From NCBI RefSeq assembly GCF_010727945.1, contig NZ_AP022569.1:2728001-2792000 (forward strand): 64,000 bases of DNA, in the 5' to 3' direction. The translations under genes and the position numbers were made by a program. This stretch comes from Mycobacterium cookii. Its GTDB lineage: Bacteria > Actinomycetota > Actinomycetes > Mycobacteriales > Mycobacteriaceae. The notes beneath the pieces are model-generated. The model was given only the letters and a program-made list of their open reading frames with translations. It was not told the origin of the DNA and searched no databases. The first letter of the stretch is position 1. Each line of letters begins with the position of its first letter. This document shows positions 8,379 through 17,161 of the stretch, piece by piece.

Positions 8379-9959
8379 GTGCAACCCTTCACCTGGGACC
8401 TGCCCTACGCCTGGCCACGCAAGCCGGTGCTGGCAGCCAATGTGGTGTGCACCACGCAACCGCTGGCGGCTCAGGCCGGTCTGCGGATGCTGGCCGACGG
8501 CGGCAGCGCGGTCGACGCAGCGATCGCCAGCGCGATTGCGCTGACGGTGGTAGAGCCGGTCTCCAACGGCATCGGCTCGGACGCCTTCGCGATCGTGTGG
8601 GACGGCGATGAACTGCACGGGCTCAACGCGTCCGGGCGCTCCCCCGCCGCGTGGACGCCGGAGTATTTCGGCGACAGTGGCGTACCCGCGCTCGGCTGGA
8701 ATTCGGTGACCGTCCCCGGCGCCGTGTCGGCATGGATTGAGATGCATGCGAAATTCGGGAAACTGCCCTTCGATCGGCTCTTCGAGCCGGCGGTCTCCTA
8801 CGCCCGCAACGGCTTTCTGCTCTCGCCGACGATCGCCGAGCAGTGGGCGGCACAAATCCCACTATTCAGGTCCCAGCCCGGCTTCGCCGAGACATTCATG
8901 CCGGCCGGCCGTGCCCCGAAACCCGGCGAGCAGGTCACATTGCCCGACCACGCCGCCACGCTGGAGACGATCGCCGCCACCAACGGCCAGGCCTTCTACC
9001 GCGGCGAGCTGGCCGCCCGGCTCGAGGCGCATTCGATCGCACACGGCGGCGCCATGCGGGCCAGTGACCTTGCCGCACATCACGCCGACTGGGTCGGCAC
9101 CATCTCCGGCGACTACCGCGGGTACACGGTCCACGAAATACCGCCCAACGGCCAGGGCATCGTCGCCCTGGCCGCGCTCGGCATTCTCGAGAACTTCGAC
9201 ATGGCCTCGTACCCAGTCGATTCCGCCGACAGTGTGCATCTGCAGATCGAGGCGTTAAAACTCGCGCTCGCCGACGCGCAGGCCTACGTCGCAGACATCG
9301 ACCACATGCCGGTGCACCCTTACGAGCTCCTGAGCAAGGTGTATCTGCGTGAGCGAGCGGCGTTGATCGACCGGAACAAAGCGCGGCCGGCGACCGCCGG
9401 GACACCGCGCGGCGGAACGGTATACCTCACCGCTGCCGACGCGTCCGGCGTCATGGTGTCGATGATTCAGTCCAACTACATGGGGTTCGGCTCCGGCGTC
9501 GTGGTACCCGGCACCGGCATCGCCTTGCAAAATCGCGGCGCGGATTTCACTGCCGCACAGGGGCATCCGAATCAAGTCGGACCCAACAAGCGGCCCTACC
9601 ACACGATCATCCCAGGCTTTCTGAGTAAAGACGGCGCACCGGTGATGAGCTTCGGGGTGATGGGCGGCCCGATGCAGCCGCAGGGCCATGTCCAGGTCGT
9701 GGGGCGCATCGTCGACCACGGCCAGAATCCGCAAGCAGCCTGCGACGGCCCGCGCTTCCGCTGGGTGCAAGGGTTGGAAGTGTGCTGCGAGAAGGGTTTT
9801 CCGCCATCCACGCTGGACGAACTGCGGCGGCGCGGCCACCAGCTGGTCAGCACCGACGACTACAACCAGTTCGGCAGTTGCCAGGCGATCTGGCGACTCG
9901 ACGGTGGATACCTCGCGGTCAGCGACCCGCGCCGGGACGGCCAGGCGGCCGGCTTCTAG
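8379..9959 (+). CDS. ggtA: Gamma-glutamyltransferase family protein
   Basis: A 526-aa Ntn-hydrolase of the gamma-glutamyltranspeptidase family, normally made as a proenzyme that cleaves itself before a catalytic Thr. The likely nucleophile is Thr347 in [11 protein letters not shown], which would become the N-terminus of the small subunit. Downstream are SNYMGFGSG and the glycine-rich [16 protein letters not shown] segment typical of the family. Position and size fit M. tuberculosis GgtA (Rv0773c). No signal peptide is evident, so the protein is probably cytosolic. Because mycobacteria use mycothiol rather than glutathione, the substrate may not be glutathione. The gene overlaps purD by 4 nt, tail to tail. 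Confidence 0.9.
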   Translation: MQPFTWDLPYAWPRKPVLAANVVCTTQPLAAQAGLRMLADGGSAVDAAIASAIALTVVEPVSNGIGSDAFAIVWDGDELHGLNASGRSPAAWTPEYFGDSGVPALGWNSVTVPGAVSAWIEMHAKFGKLPFDRLFEPAVSYARNGFLLSPTIAEQWAAQIPLFRSQPGFAETFMPAGRAPKPGEQVTLPDHAATLETIAATNGQAFYRGELAARLEAHSIAHGGAMRASDLAAHHADWVGTISGDYRGYTVHEIPPNGQGIVALAALGILENFDMASYPVDSADSVHLQIEALKLALADAQAYVADIDHMPVHPYELLSKVYLRERAALIDRNKARPATAGTPRGGTVYLTAADASGVMVSMIQSNYMGFGSGVVVPGTGIALQNRGADFTAAQGHPNQVGPNKRPYHTIIPGFLSKDGAPVMSFGVMGGPMQPQGHVQVVGRIVDHGQNPQAACDGPRFRWVQGLEVCCEKGFPPSTLDELRRRGHQLVSTDDYNQFGSCQAIWRLDGGYLAVSDPRRDGQAAGF

Positions 9960-11224
9960 AGGTGGATCTTGCCTTCGGCGGCCGCCGAACCGATGTCGGT
10001 GCGAAAGTGGCTGCCGGGCAATTTGATCGACGCCAGGATGTCGTATGCGGCCGAACGTGCCGCCGCCAGATCCGGTCCGGTGCCCACCACCGAGAGAACG
10101 CGTCCGCCCGACGAGACCACCGCGCCGTCGTCGCGGCGGACGGTTCCGGCATGCAGAACGCCGTCTGCGTCCGAGCCAACGATGACGTCGCCGACGCGCG
10201 GGCGGCCCGGATAGTTTTCCGCCGCGAGCACCACCGTCACGGCCGCACCGTCGCGCCAACGCAGTTCGCCGAAATCGGCCAGCGTGCCGGTGGCGGCGGC
10301 ATAGAGCAGCTGGCCCAGCGGCGAATCCAGCAGGCCGAGCACCGACTGCGTCTCCGGGTCGCCGAATCGGCAGTTGAACTCGATGACCGCCGGCCCCTGC
10401 GACGTGATCGCCAGTCCAGCGTACAGCAGACCGGAGAAGCCGGCATTGCGCCGAACTAGTTCGGCGGCAACGGGTTCCACGATCTGACTGACGATGCCGC
10501 GGTAGACGTCGTCGGGCAGCCACGGCAACGGCGCGTAGGCACCCATGCCGCCGGTGTTGGGGCCGCTGTCGCCGTCTCCGACGCGCTTGAAGTCTTGCGC
10601 CGCCAACAACGGCACCACAGTCTGGCCGTCGACGACGCAGAACAACGACACCTCGGGGCCGTCCAGGAACGACTCGAGCAGCACCGGGTGGCCGGACTCG
10701 AGCAGGCTCGCCGCATGCGCGCGCGCGACTTCGCGGTCCGGCGTGACCACCACACCTTTGCCGGCGGCCAGCCGGTCGTCTTTCACCACCCAGGCCGCAT
10801 CGCCGGCCCCGGGACCGAACCGGTCCAGGGCGGCGTCCAAATCCGCTGGGCTGTCGACGATCTCACTGGACGCGGTGCGCACGCCGGCGGCCGCCATCAC
10901 GTCTTTGGCGAAGGCCTTGGAACCCTCGATCTGCGCGGCGGCCTTGCTCGGCCCAAAACAGGCAATACCGGCGGCACGCACGGCGTCGGCCACGCCGAGC
11001 ACCAAGGGCACTTCGGGACCGATCACCACCAGGTCGGCGTGAACCTTGCGCGCCAGCGCGACGACGTCATCGCCGGACGAGACGTCGACGTCGTGCTGGT
11101 CGGCTATCGATGCGGTGCCGGCATTGCCCGGGGCGATGGCCAGTGCGTCGACCTGCGGGTCAGCCCGCAACGCCAGCAACAGGGCGTGCTCGCGGGCACC
11201 GGAGCCGATCACCAGGACGCGCAC
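9956..11224 (-). CDS. purD: Phosphoribosylamine-glycine ligase
   Basis: A 422-aa ATP-grasp enzyme of purine synthesis, joining glycine to 5-phosphoribosylamine to form GAR. The N-terminus [19 protein letters not shown] and the GPEVPLVLG segment are diagnostic of PurD. The ATP-grasp region ([31 protein letters not shown]) and C-terminal domain complete the normal length. It faces ggtA, sharing the CTAG at the two stops. In M. tuberculosis Rv0771 lies directly next to purD; here a MarR-aldo/keto reductase pair separates them. Confidence 0.97.
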   Translation of the reverse strand: MRVLVIGSGAREHALLLALRADPQVDALAIAPGNAGTASIADQHDVDVSSGDDVVALARKVHADLVVIGPEVPLVLGVADAVRAAGIACFGPSKAAAQIEGSKAFAKDVMAAAGVRTASSEIVDSPADLDAALDRFGPGAGDAAWVVKDDRLAAGKGVVVTPDREVARAHAASLLESGHPVLLESFLDGPEVSLFCVVDGQTVVPLLAAQDFKRVGDGDSGPNTGGMGAYAPLPWLPDDVYRGIVSQIVEPVAAELVRRNAGFSGLLYAGLAITSQGPAVIEFNCRFGDPETQSVLGLLDSPLGQLLYAAATGTLADFGELRWRDGAAVTVVLAAENYPGRPRVGDVIVGSDADGVLHAGTVRRDDGAVVSSGGRVLSVVGTGPDLAAARSAAYDILASIKLPGSHFRTDIGSAAAEGKIHL

Positions 11225-11270
11225 GGAGAGTCACTTTAGCGGGGTGGCGATGCGCGCCGTGCGACGACGG

Positions 11271-11672
11271 TCAGACGATCTTTTCGAGCAGGGTTTTCAG
11301 TTCCTTCTGCTGCGCGGCCGTCAGGCGCCGAAGGCGCTTGTCGAACTCCTCCGACAGCGCCGACATGCCGCCCGTGGCGGCCTTGCGCCCGGTCGCGGTG
11401 AGTAGCAAGCGATGGCGCCGGAGATCGGACGGATCGATCTCGCGACGCACGAAGCCCGACGCCTCGAGTCGCTTCAGGTACACGGTGACCGTCGCCTTGG
11501 GCATGCTCAACGCCGTGGCGAGTTCGGCCGGATAGGGATGCTCATCGATCTCGGCAAGCAGGAACAATTCCTTCGACTCCAGGCCCAACGCGCAGATCTC
11601 GTCCTCGGCGCAGGAGATGACCGACAACAGCACCCGGTAGTTCAGGGACCAGATTCTGGCCGCATCGGACAT
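11271..11672 (-). CDS. MarR-family regulator
   Basis: A 133-aa protein with the MarR winged-helix layout. Recognition-helix sequences (ELATALSMPKATVTVYLKRL) are followed by the wing (ASGFVRREIDPSDLRRHRLLL), which has the conserved D-x-R-R arrangement, and flanking helices form the dimer interface. MarR proteins usually repress a divergent gene and release DNA on binding phenolic or lipophilic ligands. Here the divergent partner is an aldo/keto reductase that starts 83 bp away, and the gap carries inverted repeats (11698-11720). The pair looks like an insertion relative to M. tuberculosis between Rv0771 and purD. Confidence 0.88.
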   Translation of the reverse strand: MSDAARIWSLNYRVLLSVISCAEDEICALGLESKELFLLAEIDEHPYPAELATALSMPKATVTVYLKRLEASGFVRREIDPSDLRRHRLLLTATGRKAATGGMSALSEEFDKRLRRLTAAQQKELKTLLEKIV

Positions 11673-11697
11673 CGACTTGCCAGGTCGTTCAGATACG

Positions 11698-11720
11698 AAC
11701 TAGTTTGAATATGAACAAAC
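11698..11720. promoter_or_regulatory. Putative MarR operator between marR and aldo/keto reductase
   Basis: Two overlapping symmetric elements lie in the divergent promoter: the palindrome AACTAGTT (11698-11705) and the imperfect inverted repeat GTTTG (11703-11707) / CAAAC (11716-11720) around an AT-rich centre. The half-site separation of about 13 bp is compatible with a MarR dimer on one face of the helix. Confidence 0.45.
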
Positions 11721-11754
11721 GCATAATCGAACAATCTACCAGAAAGCCGCCATC

Positions 11755-12840
11755 ATGCCTCTGGATCAATACGTGACACTCGGACGATCTGGCCTGCGCG
11801 TCAGCCCGCTGTGCCTGGGCGCCATGACGTTCGGCGAAGATCTTGGCTGGGGCACCAGTGTCGAAGAGTCCCAACAGATCATCGACCGATACATTGAACT
11901 TGGTGGCAACTTCATCGACACCGCCAACTTCTACACTCGGAGCCACTCCGAGAAGATCCTCGGGGACCACATCGGCCGCCACGCCGCCCGACGCGACCGT
12001 CTGGTGCTGGCAACGAAATTCAGTGGGAACCTGTATCCGGGTGACCCCAATGGTGGCGGCTCGGGCCGCAAGTCGTTGATCAACGCCTGCGAAAACTCCC
12101 TGCGGCGGTTGCAGACCGATTACATCGACCTGTACTGGCTGCATATCTGGGACGCCAACACGCCGATTGAGGAAACGATGGGCGCCCTGGATGACCTGGT
12201 CGCTGCCGGCAAGGTTCGCTATATCGGTGTTTCCGACACCCCGGCGTGGAAGATCGTGGAAGCCAACCTGATTGCCCGCTTCCGCGGCTGGTCAAGCTTC
12301 ATCGGCCTGCAGGTCGAGTACTCGTTGCTCGAACGCGCCATCGAACAAGAACTGGTGCCGATGGCGAGCGAATTCGGCCTCGGCATCACGCCGTGGTCGC
12401 CGCTGAAAAGCGGTGTGCTGAGTGGCAAGTACACCCGCGCCAACGGCGGCGGGGGCAGCGCCGATCGAGGAGCGATGGTCGATGCCTTTCTCAACGACAC
12501 GACCTATGCGCTGATCGATGAATTGGAAGTCATCGCCGAAGCGCATCAGACCAACGTCGCCAGCGTCGCGCTGGCCTGGGTACACGCGCAGGCTGGCGTC
12601 TCGTCCGTGATCATCGGCGCCCGTAGGCTTTCGCAGCTCGACGACAACGTCCGAGCGGTCGACGTAGACCTCAGCGCAGACGAACTGGCCCGACTCGACG
12701 CGCTCACCAAGCCGAGGTTCGGATTCCCCAACAATATGCTGGACATGGCGCCGGGCATTCTCAACGGCGGAACGACAGTCAACGGTGTGACCGCGCCGAC
12801 GTCGGAGTATGTCATGCCGAAAGGCGCTCAGCCGTACTGA
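11755..12840 (+). CDS. Aldo/keto reductase
   Basis: A 361-aa NADPH-dependent aldo/keto reductase, TIM-barrel fold. The catalytic tetrad is recognisable: Asp55 and Tyr60 (FIDTANFY), Lys88 (ATKFS) and His130 (YWLHIWD). The GARRLSQLDDNVRAVD segment near the C-terminus is the nucleotide-binding part of the family. These enzymes reduce aldehydes and ketones to alcohols; the substrate is not predictable here. It starts at ATG 11755 and is divergent from a MarR regulator that probably controls it, perhaps in response to a reactive carbonyl or aromatic compound. Confidence 0.9.
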   Translation: MPLDQYVTLGRSGLRVSPLCLGAMTFGEDLGWGTSVEESQQIIDRYIELGGNFIDTANFYTRSHSEKILGDHIGRHAARRDRLVLATKFSGNLYPGDPNGGGSGRKSLINACENSLRRLQTDYIDLYWLHIWDANTPIEETMGALDDLVAAGKVRYIGVSDTPAWKIVEANLIARFRGWSSFIGLQVEYSLLERAIEQELVPMASEFGLGITPWSPLKSGVLSGKYTRANGGGGSADRGAMVDAFLNDTTYALIDELEVIAEAHQTNVASVALAWVHAQAGVSSVIIGARRLSQLDDNVRAVDVDLSADELARLDALTKPRFGFPNNMLDMAPGILNGGTTVNGVTAPTSEYVMPKGAQPY

Positions 12841-12850
12841 GATTGACGGC

Positions 12851-13279
12851 CTACTCGCCCGAGTGCATCTTCAGCGCGCCCTCGACGTTGGCTTTCTTGT
12901 CCTCACCGACGCCCTTGGCCGCGGCCTTCCTCCGTTTGTTCACCACGGCGTCGACGGCGCCGTTGAGCGCAGAACCCAGCGGAAAGCCGAGGTAGTGGGT
13001 GAGGAAGACGGCCATTTCCTTGAGCTCGGTTTCGCTGAGCTCGCCGTTGAGCAGTGCGGCGTTGATCTGGATCTCGGCCAGGTCGCGATTGCCGATCGCC
13101 GTCACCGCGGTGAGCGTCATGATCCGCTTGTCGCGCATCGACAGCCCGGGTCGGGTCCAGATCGAGCCGAACAGGTGATCGACGGTCAGGTCGAAATAGG
13201 CGTCGCCCTCGATGTTGGGCATCTCCCAGCCGTAGACCTCGTTCATCTTCTCGAGGCCTTTGCGGCGAAGCTCGTCCAT
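12851..13279 (-). CDS. Carboxymuconolactone decarboxylase family protein (Rv0771-like)
   Basis: A 142-aa small all-helical protein of the carboxymuconolactone decarboxylase family. Conserved segments include LTVDHLFGSIWTRPGLSMRD, LTAVTAIGNRDLAEIQI and LTHYLGFPLGSAL. It lacks the Cys-x-x-Cys of AhpD-type peroxidases, so it resembles the decarboxylase branch rather than the antioxidant one. It is the last gene of a four-gene minus-strand run (aldA, SDR, beta-hydroxyacid dehydrogenase, this), which suggests a small-molecule degradation pathway. The start abuts the preceding gene's stop. Confidence 0.87.
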   Translation of the reverse strand: MDELRRKGLEKMNEVYGWEMPNIEGDAYFDLTVDHLFGSIWTRPGLSMRDKRIMTLTAVTAIGNRDLAEIQINAALLNGELSETELKEMAVFLTHYLGFPLGSALNGAVDAVVNKRRKAAAKGVGEDKKANVEGALKMHSGE

Positions 13280-14137
13280 CTAAGCCTCTTTCTCTGTGTG
13301 CGGCAGCCCGAGTCCGGCCGCCAGCCCCTGGTAGGCCAGCCGCGCCAGCGGAAGCTCCACCGACACCGCGTCGCCCAAGGCGAGCGCCAGGCTCAAGTCC
13401 TTCTCCCCAAGCCCGCGGGTGTGCAGGAATGGCTGATACAGGAAGTGTTCCGGCTCAAGGTCTTTCATGTCATCGCGGACCATGATCGCACCGGGACCGC
13501 TGGTCAGTGCGTCGGTGTGACGCACCACCCGGCCAAGTGCTTGCAGATCCAGCCCGGCCGCCTCCGCCAGCTTCATGGCCTCGCACGCCGCGACGTAGGA
13601 GGTGAACGTCAACATGTTGCGGGCCAGCTTCATTCGGGTTCCCGCGCCCGGTTCGCCGGCGTGGACCACCATGCCAGCCCATTGTTTGAACGCCGGCTTG
13701 ATCCGCTCGTACACCTCGCGCTCGGCGCCCACCATAGTGGCGAGCTCACCCTTTTCGGCAGCGGCCGCGCCACCGCTGACCGGAGCGTCCACGATGTGAA
13801 TGCCCTGCGGCTTCAATTCGTTCGCCAGTTCCGCAGCGGTGGTGTCTCTGATCGTGGAGTGGATTGCGATGACGGTGCCTGGCTTCGCGTGGCCGGCGAG
13901 TTCGCCGACGACCTGGCGCACCTGAGCGTCGTCGAGCACAGTGACGTGGACGATATCGGCGGCGGCGACGTCGGCGATGCTGTCGGCCAGGCTCGCCCCG
14001 GCTTCGGCGAGCGGCGTCATCGCCTCGGTGCGGATGTCGTAAACCGTCACACCACCAGGTGATTGGGTCATTCGCTTGGCCATCGGCGCGCCCATGTTGC
14101 CCAGTCCGATGTAGCCCAGTTTCACATGGTCCGTCAT
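13280..14137 (-). CDS. Beta-hydroxyacid dehydrogenase, 3-hydroxyisobutyrate dehydrogenase type (Rv0770-like)
   Basis: A 285-aa NAD(P)-dependent dehydrogenase. The N-terminal dinucleotide motif GLGNMGAPMA (11-20) is followed by the substrate-binding DAPVSGG (Ser121) and the catalytic Lys170 in KLARNMLTF. Family members oxidise beta-hydroxy acids such as 3-hydroxyisobutyrate or tartronate semialdehyde. It overlaps the upstream SDR stop by 4 nt (ATGA) and is followed directly by the decarboxylase-family gene, so the three enzymes are likely made together. The exact substrate is unknown. Confidence 0.9.
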   Translation of the reverse strand: MTDHVKLGYIGLGNMGAPMAKRMTQSPGGVTVYDIRTEAMTPLAEAGASLADSIADVAAADIVHVTVLDDAQVRQVVGELAGHAKPGTVIAIHSTIRDTTAAELANELKPQGIHIVDAPVSGGAAAAEKGELATMVGAEREVYERIKPAFKQWAGMVVHAGEPGAGTRMKLARNMLTFTSYVAACEAMKLAEAAGLDLQALGRVVRHTDALTSGPGAIMVRDDMKDLEPEHFLYQPFLHTRGLGEKDLSLALALGDAVSVELPLARLAYQGLAAGLGLPHTEKEA

Positions 14138-14883
14138 GATCGGATGACCTGTCCGCCGTCGACATTGAAGATCTGACCGGTGATCCAGGACGCCTCATCG
14201 GAAAGCAGGAACAAGCACATGCCGACCAGGTCTTCAGGCTTTCCCATCCGGGATAGCGGAAGACCTTTGACGATGTCTTGGACGATCTCCTGGGGAGTGG
14301 TGGTCCGGTTGGCCTCGGTGTCGATGGGTCCGGGCGCGATCGCATTGATCCGGATGTTCTGGCCACCGAGTTCGCGGGACAGCTGCTGAGTCAGTCCGTT
14401 GATCCCAACTTTGGCCAGACCGTAGAAGTTCGAGTACAGCCACGCCGCGGTCGACGACTGGTTGACGATCGCTCCGCCACCGCGCTTGGCCATCTTCTTG
14501 TAGACAGCGCGAGTGCACCACAACGCGCCATCGAGGTTGACGCTCATGAATTTCTTGTAGTACTCGGGGTCCACGGTGAGCAGGAAATCGAGTTTCATGC
14601 CCCCGAAGATCGCGGCGTTGTTGACCAGGTAGTCGATGCCGCCGAATTCGGCCAGTGTGCGGTCGGCCATCGCTTTGGCCGACGCGGGGTCGGACACGTC
14701 GACCGGAATGCTAATGGCCTTGCCGCCGTCGGCATTGATCTGCTTGGCCACGCCGTCGGCCGCCTCAGCGTTGATATCGGCCACGACGACAGCCGCCCCT
14801 TCGGCGGCCAGCGCCTCGGCATAGGCCTGACCGATACCGCCACCGGATCCGGTGACGATCGCGACCTTGTTTTCGAATCTCAC
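14134..14883 (-). CDS. Short-chain dehydrogenase/reductase (Rv0769-like)
   Basis: A 249-aa classical SDR. The NAD(P) motif TGSGGGIGQAYAEAL is at the N-terminus, NNAAIFGG is in the centre, and the catalytic Ser and Tyr-x-x-x-Lys (SSTAAW, YGLAK) follow, with a C-terminal NVDGGQVI. SDRs of this group interconvert alcohols and ketones. It is the second gene in the aldA operon and overlaps the next gene (ATGA); 14 bp separate it from aldA. Taken with an aldehyde dehydrogenase and a hydroxyacid dehydrogenase, it suggests stepwise oxidation of an alcohol to an acid. Confidence 0.92.
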   Translation of the reverse strand: MRFENKVAIVTGSGGGIGQAYAEALAAEGAAVVVADINAEAADGVAKQINADGGKAISIPVDVSDPASAKAMADRTLAEFGGIDYLVNNAAIFGGMKLDFLLTVDPEYYKKFMSVNLDGALWCTRAVYKKMAKRGGGAIVNQSSTAAWLYSNFYGLAKVGINGLTQQLSRELGGQNIRINAIAPGPIDTEANRTTTPQEIVQDIVKGLPLSRMGKPEDLVGMCLFLLSDEASWITGQIFNVDGGQVIRS

Positions 14884-14897
14884 GCTCTGGGCTCCCT

Positions 14898-16367
14898 CTA
14901 GTTGACCGCTGTCGCAATGGTTTTGGTTTCCAGGTACTCCTCGAAACCGGCCAGACCCATCTCGCGGCCGTTGCCGGACTGCTTGTAGCCGCCGAACGGC
15001 GCATCGGCCGAATACCAGACACCGCCGTTGACGTTGATCGTGCCCGCCCGGATCCGTGCGGCAATTTGTGCAGCCCTGTCCGGGTCGGCGCCGAAAACGG
15101 TGCCGGACAAGCCGTATGGCGAGTCGTTGGCAATCCGCACGGCGTCGTCGTCGCCGTCGTAGGGAATCATCGTCAGGACCGGGCCGAAGATCTCCTCGCG
15201 GGCGCAGCGGGCGTCGTTACCCAACCCCGCGATCACAGTCGGCTCGATGAAGTAGCCGACGTGACGGTCGGCCGGCCTGCCGCCGCCGCATGCGAACGTC
15301 CCGCCCTCAGCGATCGCCGAGTCGAGGTAGCCCTGGATCCGGTCCCTCTGACGCGCCGAAATCACTGGCCCGCAGATGGTTCCGGGATCAGTGGGATCCC
15401 CGGCCTTGATTCCGCCCACCGTTGCGGCCGCGGTGGCGACGGCTTCGTCGTATTTCGCACGGGGCACCAACAGCCGCGTCGTGATCGCGCAGCCCTGCCC
15501 GGCGTGCATGCAAACCGAGAAGCCCGCCATACCCACCGCGCCGGCCAGGTCGGCGTCGTCGAGCACGATGAATGCCGACTTGCCGCCCAATTCGAGGAAC
15601 ACCCTTTTGATCGTCGCGGCCCCGTCGGCCATCACGCTGCGACCGGTTGCCGTCGACCCGGTGAACGAAACCATATCCACCCGAGGGTCTTTGGCCAACA
15701 ACGCGCCGACGCCGTGGTCGCTCGAGGTGACGATGTTGACCACGCCGGGCGGGAAGTCGGTGTGCTCGGTGATGAGCTCGCCGAGTACGGCCGCGCACCA
15801 GGGTGTGTCCGGTGCAGGTTTGAGGACCACGGTGTTCCCCGCGGCCAGGGCGGGTCCGATCTTGGCGAGGTTGATCTGGTGCGGAAAGTTCCATGGGGTG
15901 ATCGCGCCGACGACGCCGACAGCCTCGCTGGCGATCGTGCGCCGGGTAGGGATACCCATAGGCGACGCCAGGCCGAGATCCTGGCTGTACTCATACGATT
16001 CGGCGGTGTCCGCCGCGAACGCCAGATCGTTGACGGGGACCTCGAGCTGAGCGATCGCGGTGAGCATCCGTGGCGCACCGACTTCGGCGATGGTCAGGTC
16101 GCGAAGCTCCTCGAGGTGCTGCTGCATCGCGTCGCGGAGCTGGCGTACGCAGCGCACCCGCAACGCGGTGTCGCGCGACCAGTCGGTGTCGTCGAACGCT
16201 CGCCGGGCCGCCTCGATGGCCTGGCCCATGTCGTCGGCGCCGGCGTCGGCGGCGACGCCCAGAACTTCCTCGGTCGCCGGGTTGACGGTCGTGAACGTGC
16301 CTTGGCTGCCGCTCGTCAGCTTGCCGTCGATGAGCAGGGAGCTCACACCATCGGCCAGCAATGCCAT
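14898..16367 (-). CDS. aldA: NAD-dependent aldehyde dehydrogenase
   Basis: A 489-aa aldehyde dehydrogenase. Catalytic residues are Glu259 (LELGGKSAFI) and Cys293 (GQGCAITTR); NAD-binding segments include ITPWNFPHQINLAK and SFTGSTATG. The ATG at 16367 gives the same length as M. tuberculosis AldA (Rv0768), so the in-frame upstream extension to 16517 is rejected. It leads an operon with an SDR, a hydroxyacid dehydrogenase and a decarboxylase-family protein. A GGACA-N2-TGTCC element sits 25 nt upstream, matching one at the start of the divergent TetR gene, so that TetR probably represses both operons. Confidence 0.94.
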   Translation of the reverse strand: MALLADGVSSLLIDGKLTSGSQGTFTTVNPATEEVLGVAADAGADDMGQAIEAARRAFDDTDWSRDTALRVRCVRQLRDAMQQHLEELRDLTIAEVGAPRMLTAIAQLEVPVNDLAFAADTAESYEYSQDLGLASPMGIPTRRTIASEAVGVVGAITPWNFPHQINLAKIGPALAAGNTVVLKPAPDTPWCAAVLGELITEHTDFPPGVVNIVTSSDHGVGALLAKDPRVDMVSFTGSTATGRSVMADGAATIKRVFLELGGKSAFIVLDDADLAGAVGMAGFSVCMHAGQGCAITTRLLVPRAKYDEAVATAAATVGGIKAGDPTDPGTICGPVISARQRDRIQGYLDSAIAEGGTFACGGGRPADRHVGYFIEPTVIAGLGNDARCAREEIFGPVLTMIPYDGDDDAVRIANDSPYGLSGTVFGADPDRAAQIAARIRAGTINVNGGVWYSADAPFGGYKQSGNGREMGLAGFEEYLETKTIATAVN

Positions 16368-16391
16368 CTCTGCCTCCGCGCCTCGTCGAGT

Positions 16392-16403
16392 GGACACATG
16401 TCC
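16392..16403. promoter_or_regulatory. Putative TetR operator upstream of aldA
   Basis: The 12-bp element GGACACATGTCC has perfect 5-bp arms (GGACA/TGTCC) around two bases and ends 25 nt before the aldA ATG on the minus strand. A twin with the same arms is at 16538-16549 over the TetR start codon. Confidence 0.6.
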
Positions 16404-16537
16404 GGAATTATTTCGTCGAACATAGTCGCCACCGGCCGCGAAGTGCAAGAGCCTGGCTGCCATTGCCCGCAGATGCTGCTGTTCAAGTGCTGTTTTCCGA
16501 AACGGGCTTGCCACCAATCAAGCTCGTCGGATAACTT

Positions 16538-16549
16538 GGACATGTGTCC
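16538..16549. promoter_or_regulatory. Putative TetR operator overlapping the regulator's start codon
   Basis: GGACATGTGTCC has perfect GGACA/TGTCC arms. The GTG start codon of the TetR gene (16544-16546) lies inside it. Binding here would block initiation of the regulator's own message or occlude a leaderless promoter, fitting negative autoregulation. Confidence 0.6.
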
Positions 16550-17161
16550 AGCGACCCAGTGGTCACGATCACTCCCGACGCCGGCGGCCCGGCCCGGGAC
16601 GTACCGCGCAACCGTCGACAAGAAGAAACGTTCCGCAAGGTGCTCACCGCGGGAGTCGATGTCTTGCGTGAGACGTCCTATGCCGACCTGACCGTGCGCG
16701 CGGTCGCCGCGCGGGCCAAAGTGGCCCCGGCGACGGCCTACACCTATTTCTCGTCGAAGAATCACCTGATCGCCGAGGTGTACCTGGACCTGGTGCGACA
16801 GGTGCCCTATTTCACCGATGTCAACGAGCCCATGCCGACTCGGGTCGACAAGGCGCTGCGCCACCTTGCTCTGGTGGTCGCCGACGAACCCGAAGTTGCC
16901 GCGGCTTGCACGACGGCGCTGCTCGGTGGCGGCGGAGACCCGGCGGTCCGGATCGCGCGCGACCGGATCGGCGCCGAGATACACCGCCGCATCACCTCAG
17001 CCATCGGTCCCGACGCCGATCCGCGCACCGTGTCGGTGCTGGAGATGGCGTTCTTCGGGGCACTGGTCAACGCCGCCAGCGGGGCCTACAGCTATCACCA
17101 GATCGCCGACCATCTCGCTTACGCGGTCGGCCTCATTCTCAACAAGGGGGAAACTCGATGA
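16544..17161 (+). CDS. TetR-family regulator of the cyp123-cyp51 and aldA operons (Rv0767c-like)
   Basis: A 205-aa regulator. The helix-turn-helix region lies at about residues 25-70 (RQEETFRKVLTAGVDVLRET through PATAYTYFSSKNHLI), followed by an all-helical ligand domain. It overlaps the next gene, cyp123, by ATGA, so it is the first gene of the P450/sterol demethylase operon. Two GGACA-N2-TGTCC palindromes, one before aldA and one across its own GTG start, are likely its binding sites. The position equals Rv0767c. The start is GTG 16544; no convincing ribosome binding site precedes it, so the message may be leaderless. Confidence 0.88.
   Translation: MSSDPVVTITPDAGGPARDVPRNRRQEETFRKVLTAGVDVLRETSYADLTVRAVAARAKVAPATAYTYFSSKNHLIAEVYLDLVRQVPYFTDVNEPMPTRVDKALRHLALVVADEPEVAAACTTALLGGGGDPAVRIARDRIGAEIHRRITSAIGPDADPRTVSVLEMAFFGALVNAASGAYSYHQIADHLAYAVGLILNKGETR

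Noticed and set aside
15066..16691. 541-aa plus-strand frame
   Set aside because: Antisense to aldA, whose Glu259 and Cys293 active site is intact; no recognisable domain.
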